DNA of 64,000 nt from Macrocybe gigantea (lineage: Eukaryota; Basidiomycota; Agaricomycetes; Agaricales; Callistosporiaceae), in the NCBI GenBank assembly GCA_011319805.1, contig SJRY01000075.1, positions 62,001 to 126,000 on the forward strand, in the 5' to 3' direction. The notes under the pieces were generated by a model. It was not told where the DNA came from and ran no database searches. It saw only the letters and a program-made list of their open reading frames with translations. Of this stretch, positions 55,789 through 64,000 are shown in pieces. The position numbers and the translations under genes are program-made. Within the stretch, counting starts at the first letter, position 1. Every line of letters starts with the position of its first letter.

Positions 55789-58700
55789 TCAAATATCCTC
55801 GTCCTTGTCCTCTAGTTGATCGGGCTTCAGCATGCCTGGAATCCTCATGGCTGCCTGGCGCTCGGCTTCTGCCTGCTTCTGGCTTTCTGCTTCCTTCTCT
55901 TCTAGATAGAGCTCTGTGTTATCTCCAGAGAACTCTTTCAGCTGGATCAGGAAGTCGCGCAGAGCCAGCTTGAAGTGATTAATGTCGTTGTGATTCTTGC
56001 TCATGGCGTTGACGGAGGCTTGAATTTGCGCGCTGAAGGGTTGGCAATGTATTTCAATATATCGCCAAAATAGCTGAAAAGGAATACACTGAATCACCTT
56101 TGAACATGAGGGAAGGCATTGGATAGGAGCTTGATACAATACTCCTTCATGTATGCCGCATTCGAATTCGCGGGCTGGTTAGGATCAAATAGTGGTACTT
56201 GGATCATGTTCACTTCCACGAGCTGGAACATGCGCGCCAGCAGTAAGCTCTGGAGTTTGAACCCGCTCTTATGGTCGGTATCAGTGAGGACATAGAAGAT
56301 ATCCTGCACTATGCTCAGGAAGTACTGTTGGAAGAAGGCGTTGCTAACCGCGGGTTCTGCGGCCCCCGCAAAGTTGTTGACGACCTCGAGGCACACTGGA
56401 TAGGAGTCAGCAAAAAGTCGAAGATGAAAGACTGGGTTATTCACAGTTCAATCCTGTATCGGCAATATCGCGCATCGTGTGCTTGATGGCCCAGATGATA
56501 CTATCCATGAAGAGTTTGAATTGGTTGGGAGGGATTCCAAGTAGAGCTAATCAAGGGGTCAGCACTGGCAATCCTTTTTAATACGTTTGCCATACCAGGG
56601 AAGCAGTTCAGATTAATGGCGCGAAGGAGCTTGAAGAATCCTACGCGATGTTCGGGATATTCGGCAAAGTCTTGGTTAATCATGCTTAGTGTAGGTTCGA
56701 AGACAGCGTCCAGGATAGCGGGCACTTGGGGTGTAAGAAGGGGCTAGAAGAAGTGATAAGAACGAACAGCCGCATTCCAGAGTCTAACATACGTACTCCG
56801 AGGCGGGATGTGATAGTTGCCATTACATTCAAAACCTCCGCGTCTCTTGCGGCTGGTACATTGCGATTGTAGTCACCGAGGATCGCGTCCAGAAGAGGAG
56901 GCATAAAGTTGTTATTCACAGCTTCGAGATCCTCAGCCTTCTTGATGTACGTCTCCATCAATTTTAGGATTTCTTTCTTGACGGTACGCAGTTGCCGGAC
57001 TTTGGGCGTTTTGGTGGCGATTAGGCCTGGAGGAACGCATGAGTTAAGGCAGGACGTTACAGCATACGCCACTGACCTTCTTTTGCAACAGTTTCGCTGA
57101 TAATACCGCTTACTGCCTTGTAAAGACCAAGCATATCAAGGAAGATGCGTCCAATCTGGGGAAGATAGAAGCTGCCGATGGAAGTGCAGGCAGCGACGTT
57201 TGTCTTTAGGACATTTGATAGAATTTTGATATTATCAGTGCTTGACAGGACGTCCATGTTTTGGGCAGCTTGTGCCATTAACGAGTCCCACTACATGCCT
57301 CATCAGCAATGACGCATCGAGAGTCCTAAGCATTGACTTACGGCGTTGTTCGGAAGCTCCATCAGCTTTGCAATCAGCTTCTCTTGCTGTGGTTTGTTAG
57401 GCTGCGCTGAGATCATGTATCCTACAGCCTCGTAGAAAGTATGAACCTTCGATGAGGGTCAGCCAATAGCATGGAGAATAGGATAAACAGTATTTCACTT
57501 GTTGAGGCGACAAGTCCACGGTGATCCTGTGAAGAAGGCGGAGTATCTCGTCCACGAAAGGTTCCTGTTCACCAGATTGTTGCATCACGAAGTGTCTGCG
57601 ACATTTCTGGGCGATCTTAATGAATGTGTCGCAAGCCATGTCCTGCACACCTATAAAGAAGTTAAGTCCATAAGCGACCAAAAGACAGTGTAACATTCCC
57701 AAGCTAACCTTCGTGCGTTTCGTGCATGAACTCGAAGAGTTTATTGACGACGGTCTTCAAGAACTTCCAATGGGCCTTGAGGAAACGCGGGTATTGGCCA
57801 ACGATGTACATTATATCAGAAGCGACGACCGCTTTGTTATCCTTTCCACGTTTAATCTCGCACAAGCCGAGGAGGTCCTTGATGACGGTCACAAGGAAGC
57901 GCTTCTCGGTTTCCTCATCTTGGCAGACGATGTGAGGCATAGCAAACCACATGGCATTTGACAAACTTACTCATGGCACCAGAGATGGAACCGATAGCCC
58001 AGCAGAGAGTGTTTAAATTGTTCCAAGACCATTCAGAACCGTCGACTTGTTTGGCGAGTTTCTCAGTCAAGATGGTTTCCGTGTCGGTGACATCAAGGTG
58101 AGTGAGGTAGACGAGGAGTTCGCGCATCGACTTGTAAAGGACAATGGTGTCGCTCTCCTTCATAAATTCACGCACAATTTCGCCTTCCTCGTTCTCAACA
58201 ATGAGAACCTGTGAAACAGAGCATTGTTTCAGCTAATTCTGACGGAGGTATAACTCAGCACGTACTTCCTCAGGCTTGACCATCCTCTCGATGACGACAA
58301 GCCGCAGGTTAGACAACACATCGCTGTATATGTTCTTCCGCAACGAGATGCCCCCAAGCATATTTTGGGCTCCCCCGTTACCTCCGAGACTGAGGCCCAT
58401 CAGTAGGCCAGATTCGCCTATTGGTAGACCTTGAATTTCTTCATACAGCTCTGCGACGAGTTTGAGCCAATATTCGAGGCAAATCTTGAAAATCTCCCGT
58501 TCATCGACTTGCGAAACCTTTACCATGTAAAGATGCGCATTCAGAAGAACGTCACGGTTTTGTTCGGTTTCCACTGCCCGAAGATGATTGGAGAGGAAGT
58601 TTGCGAGGAAGAGGGAAAGGTTGAGAACAAGCTCCTGTCCAGCATCGCCGGCATTAGCGTACGCCTGGGCAATGTTGGTGCTCGGTGGGATCATGCGATT

Positions 58701-59876
58701 GATGGACGTCATGACCATAGCAAAGAGGATGACGAACTTAGGGTCATATTCAGGCCCAACATTGAGAGCAGCAATTTCGGCGAGGCATTTGAGGGTAATA
58801 TTTCGGAAGTCTGGAGCTTCTAGGAACTACAGCTTTTCAGCCATATGTCCAGGATAGATGGAATAAGCAGCAGACTCACGCGCGTCACAAGCAGATCAAT
58901 GAGTACGGTCTCAAAGATATATCCTAGAGGTATCCAGTTGAGGAATCTGAGTAAGGTTTCTAACGTGGCCCTGATCAAGGATGTTTTTTGAGCTTCTTCA
59001 AGAACCTCCAAACATAGCCTGAAGATCTCGGAGAACTCTCCACACATCTGATTCTTCAGGTTTTTGATCTTGGTCTGGGTCATCTGTTCCGCGGAATAAT
59101 CAAAAATTTCTTCGGAAAGGAGCTTCAATATGACCATGTTGTTCTCGCAAAGTGATAGGTTCGTTTTAGATGATTCAACCAGTTCCGTGATGAAAGTGGG
59201 CCAATTGTGTGGCCATTCTTGCTTAAGAATCTGAATTATTCGTCAGTAGTGAGATTTCGTAGCTAAGGCGCATTGATTTCATACCTGAACCAGAGCAAGG
59301 TTGAGTTTATTGAGGGATGCCTTCTGTTGTCGCATTTGTGATTCGTCAGATGCGATTTTTACGGTAATTCCGACAACGAAGTTGCGGATACCTAATACAG
59401 TCAGTTCTCTCGCAGTGCCCATCAAACAGAAATCACATACCCTGCCTCTGTCCCTCAGGAAGCGTCTTCCACCGTGTTGTGACAAGTTTCTCCAAGATTT
59501 GAAGTGCGATATACTAACGTAGCGCATCGTGGTCAGAAATGCCATCGGAGCGAGATTCCATACGGTCTTTACCTTGGATTGGAGCTGAGTTGCGGTTTCG
59601 AGAATGTCGGGAACTCGGGTCCATGAGTCCGGGTGTTCCTCAAACTGGGTCAGGACTTGTTGAGCCATGTGTTGCTAGAAATCGCGCTATCAGAGACAAG
59701 TCGCGGTGCTGTCAGTCTATATATCCTTCACCTCTTGACCTGCGCCGCTGTACATGGACAAGACGACCTTGTCCAGGAGCCCGACATCGAACTCCCTCGA
59801 GAAATCAAGCAGACCCTGATGAAGTTGGCGTAAGATTGAGAAAGTGAATTGGCCGAGCGAAAATGCCGACCTCCAT
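55789..59876 (-). CDS. CRM1: Exportin-1 (Crm1/Xpo1)
   Basis: Karyopherin that exports leucine-rich NES cargo with Ran-GTP. Exon 1 is just ATGGAG (59876-59871). After an intron it reads [18 protein letters not shown], as in yeast MEGILDFS. Family blocks follow: [29 protein letters not shown], and then the NES groove region [72 protein letters not shown] repeats near the C-terminus include [18 protein letters not shown]. It ends [18 protein letters not shown], stop 55789. More than 15 exons. The leptomycin-B-reactive Cys (DLLGLC) is codon 57862-57860. Acidic C-terminal tail present. Confidence 0.97.
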
Positions 59877-61231
59877 GATGACGCGGCGATGAGAGTGTGT
59901 GTCGCCGTCAAATGGTGCAAGCAATTTGGGAGATGGACGATGAGGACGCGCAAGAGCTGCACGATGAGATAGTCTTCGGGGTGCAGGGCAAAGGGCCTGA
60001 GGCTTGTTCAGTAATCTCTATGTCACGTGCTCAACGATGAGACCGGAGTTTGAATTTAATGCCCCAAATTTAGTAACCCTCACAATACGCTTAACTGTTT
60101 CTTTCGCATGGATTTGTCGACGAGCTGAGAACAGATTAGCCTGTTCCAACGAGACCCCAGCTCTCAACTTTTTGTACGTGCCGGGTTGTATTCTCTGGCA
60201 GAACGCTAGAATCGTTTTAATGACGACGCAACCAACGTTTGCGCACAGCGGGCTACCCCTGCCAGCCGAAAACGATCTGGTGGGGATCATCATGACGCCA
60301 ATTGAACCGAATTTTGCCAACGGAGATCAGGCTTTTGGCTACATTTCAGTGGGTTGGTGAATTCCCCCAAGGAAGCTGTTAGCGATATTTGATACAATTA
60401 TCAAAAGAATTGTCGCTCGCTATCAGCCAGGATGCGCCATTGCTGGCTGTTATTTAGTCCTTCGTTCTAGCGCAGATAGCATATCAACCCCTTTTCCCTG
60501 AGTAGACCATCATGTCGTTGGCGCTTTTTGATGATAAAACAGCCAGAGCTAGAGGTGCCCGAGTCGTCGCGACTGCATTTGCCGAGAATGAAAGGTTTAT
60601 CAGAGAATAAGGAGCGGACGAGGTTCATATCGGTCCATCCGATTCACAGTGCCACGAGACTCACTTGTCACTATTCTTCACCTTATCCTGGATGCCATTG
60701 TTCTGGTCGATCTATCATTTTATACCCATGGTCTTACGTATCTCGCACTCCACGGACTGTTTATCACATCTGGGTTTTGCAGAAAAGTGCAGGAGAAATA
60801 CTGTATGGAGCAACCTAAAATCATATTGCAGCTTATACTTCCTCTTTCTTGGATGGTACCAAAAGACAGTATGCATGAGTTGTTCACATAGTCATGTAAA
60901 GAATGCTTTAAACCCAGGGTCTTTCGTAGACTGGTTATGCTCAACAATAAGGCGGACCTCTCGCAACTCCGGAAGATGGTGTCAGAAGGTATATAGCTTT
61001 TTGTTTTGAATCCATAGTACTTAGACTCTGTTTATGAGTTTGATGATGTCCTCAAGAGCAACAGGCAAAGTTGTTGCCCCAGATGTCCCATAGCTAGAAG
61101 TGTGCTGTTTATTGTGGTATTAGCGGCTTTTGATCTATGAATGGAGTTCAACCAATCGCGTCTCGTCACAGAGCACGTGTGTCGTGTCATGCGTGACGCG
61201 CCTTGTTTGGTGATCTTGTCCTCTATCCACC
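59877..61231. other. Intergenic region with short ORFs of doubtful coding status
   Basis: About 1.36 kb between CRM1 and SPC24 starts. A plus-strand ORF at 60511-60612 (MSLALFDDKTARARGARVVA ...) looks coding but is only 33 codons and I cannot extend it by splicing. ORFs at 60004-60360 (plus) and 60018-60320 (minus) overlap each other and are not convincing. A 60649-60891 frame is hydrophobic. No tRNA or repeat found. Confidence 0.35.
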
Positions 61232-62061
61232 ATGTCAATAGACGTTAATGAAGCAATGTCAATGCGTTTGCTGCCATTCCTTTACTCTGTGACTGGAGCT
61301 GAAGCCGTAAACTATCTCTTTAGCAAGGCTATACGTGATATGCTACCTATCATCGATCCAGAAGAGGATTACCTTACTATAGTAGGAGCAGAGGAGAAAA
61401 TCTCAATCGCAGAGGACAAACGGAAGAAAGAGCTGGAAGAGGCACATGCTAATCTTAAAGGCAAGTCACCTCCAGTCGATAAGCGTTTTATTCGCCCACG
61501 AACTCAGGGACCATCGTGGATAGCTCTCGCGCGGGTGCTCGAGGCGGCACGGGTGTCCTCCACGCGGCCCGCGTCCGTGCCTTCTGCAGAGGCTCATGCA
61601 ACCGCTCTCAACGAACTCGACAGCAGCAGGCTCTCGTTAGCGAAGGCCATAAGCGATGCCGAAGGGCTCATCGCAAGCAGGGAGGCGGAGCTCACGCGTT
61701 TGAAAGACGAAGCACACAACCTTGAGAACTACGATCCTGCCGTCGAACACAGCAGAGAACTTGACGGGACTGTGTAAGTGGCATCTTTTTTGTTCTTTCA
61801 GAGGAATCAAAAGCTTAGTGTTTGTTCTCGGTAGCCTTCGTCTCAAGCTATATAAGGGGCTTGGTTTTGAACCCATCGTTGATAAGCGCGGCAATTTGAT
61901 TAAATTACTCGTGAGTGAGTGAACTCTTTGCGTGTAGTTTGGAACGCAGCGCTGACCTGTTCAAAGGATCGCGATCAGGAGATATCTATCCTGTGGATAT
62001 ACAACCCAACCAGCTGGACTTCGACCTCGTACAGAATCTGTGGAGAATTGTAGCCTCCTGA
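61232..62061 (+). CDS. SPC24: Kinetochore protein Spc24 (Ndc80 complex)
   Basis: Forms with Spc25 the globular end of the Ndc80 complex that anchors it to the inner kinetochore. ATG 61232 starts MSIDVNEAMSMRLLPFLYSV. A coiled coil follows (EEKISIAEDKRKKELEEAHA; EAHATALNELDSSRLSLAKA; REAELTRLKDEAHNLENYD). The RWD-like C-terminal domain starts after an intron: LRLKLYKGLGFEPIVDKRG, NLIKLLV, then RSRSGDIYPVDIQPNQLDFD and LVQNLWRIVAS, stop 62059-62061. Three exons. Length about 220 residues is normal. Confidence 0.92.
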
Positions 62062-62192
62062 AGGCGATTCTACCATTGTACACTTATAATATGCCCATTC
62101 CTTATTATTTAACATTAATGTAATGACGCCGCATGGATCTTGGTAATGGGAAGATACGGATGACAATGATATTCCGTTAACAGAGAAACGTG

Positions 62193-64000
62193 TTATATCG
62201 ATCCTACGGTCAGAGGAGAACGGCAAAGTGAAGCTACAACAGCTGAAGAACAGAAGAAAGTACCCACCTGATAATCTGGTTTTACAATCCAAACTTTCTT
62301 TTCCCTACACTTTTCGCCGACTTCCCTGACTTTAACTTCAATTGCATTCTTCTTCACGTTGTGTTCCCGCAGATCTTGGTATAGAGTCTCGATCAACAGG
62401 GTAATATTGGGGGCTTGCATCTTGGTGATTTTGTTGAGCAAGAACGGAAGATGCACGTCGGGGAACGTCGTCTTCGGTGCGATGGGTAGCCTCTTCGTCG
62501 AAGACACGGCTGGTTTGACGGCTATTATCCGATCAGGAACATTCGGAACCGCAAAGCCGCCTGCAATCTGGGCAATCCCAACTTTGTCCTGTTTATCGTC
62601 GACGCATGAAACGAATGTGAAAGGGTCAATTGGGAATGGAGTATCTAAACTTGTCTGAGCCAGGATCGAAACGAACTAGATTTATATCCAAAAACTCACT
62701 ATTGAATAGTCGAATTTGATATGGGCCAAAGAGGTCATTGTCGCATTGCCCAATAGAGCTCTCCCAGCAAGGTCCCTTAGCGAAGGGTACAAGAGGGACA
62801 ACAACCTTCCTCTTCTTCACTTTCTTGCTATTTGGATCGTCGGCTTTTCGTTTGAGGGGTTGCAAGGGTATATCGGGTATCTGAGACGGGTCGATACTGT
62901 GTATAGAAACCTCTGGTCCTTCGTCGTCGTCGTCAAGCCAGCTGTCCAGGTCAGAGTCAGCCTCCTCTCCGTCGTCTTCTTCCTCGCCGTCATCAACAAC
63001 GTCTTCGCCATCGCCAGCATCTTCTCCCTCCCATTCTTCTCCGCTGTCGTAGTTGTAGTCATGGGCAAGCACGTCTCTCGCCAGAGGTGTGCGCGGTCCA
63101 ATCAGGCGTGAATTCCTTGTCCATGTTCCATAATAGCCTGGCCGTGCATCCTCCGCGAAGATGAAAACCTTAGCGGGAAACAAAGTACGGTCGCTCAACT
63201 TGTTTAAGAGTAAACGGACGAGCGGGATATCTCCAGCGAGCTCGGCTTCCGATAATTCGGAAATGAGGTTGCGAACGGTGTCGTGGTAGTTTGTCTTCAT
63301 ACCCGAAACACGCTTGCCCTGCGTAGAACATAACGCCCCTTCAAAGTTCGGTATCGACTTCAATATGGTCCGTAAATGTTCTGCAATGGTCTCCTGAGTC
63401 CCAATAATTCACGAGTTGAGAGAAAGCCGAGTCAAACCTCGTGGATTGAGACTATCAATGTCAACAGCCATATTTTGCAGTGCAGATGGCTCGGATGTTT
63501 GGCATGCATCCTCAACCTCGTCGTCAATAACGATCACATTGCTGGAAATCGTCTTGGTGCGGATTCTTTTTTGCCTAGTTTCCAGGAACCAATTAATGGG
63601 TGCAAGTTCTGCATCTTTCTTCAGAGTGAAAGATTTGAACGATCTTTCAAATTCCGACAAGGCGGGAGCTGAAGTGACAGTGTCGGATGAGCTGCCCTTT
63701 GTCGTCGTTCCCACCTTGGCCTTGGAGAAGAAGTTGGCCATGAGGGATCGAGATTTATCCTGGGCGCTTTTCTCTCTACGATCCTTCTCGGCTTTGGCGG
63801 CCTTCTTCTCTTGCCTCTCTTTTTCCTGAGAAAGTTCAGTAGCTGTGTGCGGCGAGAAATGTGATCAATACGTACCCTAGCAGCTTTCTCGGGATCCACC
63901 GTTTTTTCATACGCGCACCCCTGGCTAATCCTTTCTCATGCTGTCGAGAAACGTTCTAGTACGGAAGTGCGATCCGAATGTCAGATGCTTACAGAATCAG
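62193..64000 (-). CDS. CAC1: Chromatin assembly factor 1 large subunit (p150/Cac1), 5' end outside window
   Basis: Deposits H3-H4 behind replication forks. In order from the right edge: the K/E/R-rich coiled region (KERQEKKAAKAEKDRREK), then MANFFSKAKVGTT (near 63741), resembling a PCNA-binding motif (FF). Next come SEFERSFKSFTLKKD and NWFLETRQKR. The acidic ED domain follows with RPGYYGTWTRNSRLIGPRTP, DYNYDSGEEWEGEDAGDG and DSDLDSWLDDDDEG, and a basic linker KKVKKRKVVVP. The C-terminal winged helix is FPDVHLPFLLNKITKM, LIETLYQDLREHNVKKNAIE and EVGEKCREKKVWIVKPDYQ. The stop after the last intron is uncertain (62193 if the intron is retained). The N-terminus continues beyond 64000. Confidence 0.93.

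Noticed and set aside
60004..60360. Overlapping plus and minus ORFs of about 100-118 codons upstream of SPC24
   Set aside because: They overlap on opposite strands, lack domains or splice support, and have random-looking composition.
1..64000. CRISPR array, rRNA or prokaryotic operon
   Set aside because: No spaced identical repeats, no rRNA-like blocks and introns throughout; the window is nuclear eukaryotic DNA.

Overview
This window reads as nuclear DNA of a basidiomycete fungus, probably an Agaricomycete (mushroom-forming). Most genes are split by many 45-70 nt GT-AG introns with CTAAC/CTGAC-like branch sites. The conserved genes are fungal orthologues, and the transposons (Tf1/sushi-type chromovirus, Tnp2-type transposase, Helitron helicase) are of fungal type. 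No species can be named from sequence alone.

Layout. Positions 1-18 kb are an accessory, transposon-rich block. It opens with two small divergent unknown genes (33-649 minus, 1095-1896 plus). An uncharacterised gene follows that has been hit twice by one LTR-retrotransposon family: a solo LTR (2404-2723, duplication CTAGG) and a full element (3920-10435, duplication CATTC). The full element has nearly identical LTRs, a chromodomain integrase, a Tf1-like self-primer and an extra ORF after pol. Next come a decayed Tnp2-type transposase (12.1-15.4 kb) and a Helitron-type helicase remnant (16.7-17.7 kb). Stops in both decayed genes fit C-to-T change.

Positions 18.8-42.3 kb are dense host genes: N-terminal glutamine amidase (NTAQ1), a BTB-like protein, a DUF6593-like protein, a large serine-rich protein, a ubiquitin-conjugating enzyme, the COMPASS subunit Ash2/Bre2, a PhoD-like phosphatase with a run of microexons, cyclase-associated protein (CAP/Srv2), a probable fusion of an LYR protein (Mzm1-like) with a GGQ release-factor-like protein, an EI24-family membrane protein, tRNA-splicing endonuclease Sen34 and an Iah1-like esterase.

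Positions 43.2-64 kb hold Cdc25, chaperonin TCP1-alpha, Cdc27/Apc3, an acidic unknown protein, an SRR1-like protein, Tma20/MCT-1, exportin Crm1, kinetochore Spc24 and the large subunit of CAF-1 (running off the right end). Many act in mitosis or core chromatin and translation work, but the genes sit on both strands and there is no sign of co-regulation beyond short shared divergent promoters.

One caution applies to the whole window. Several conserved genes (Ash2/Bre2, CAP, the LYR fusion, Cdc25, Cdc27) and the transposon gag each need a single -1 frame correction, often at a homopolymer. This looks like undercalled bases in the assembly, so broken should not be read as pseudogene for those genes. 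Exon ends given here were placed by eye from splice signals, reading frame and recalled family similarity; no search was run.
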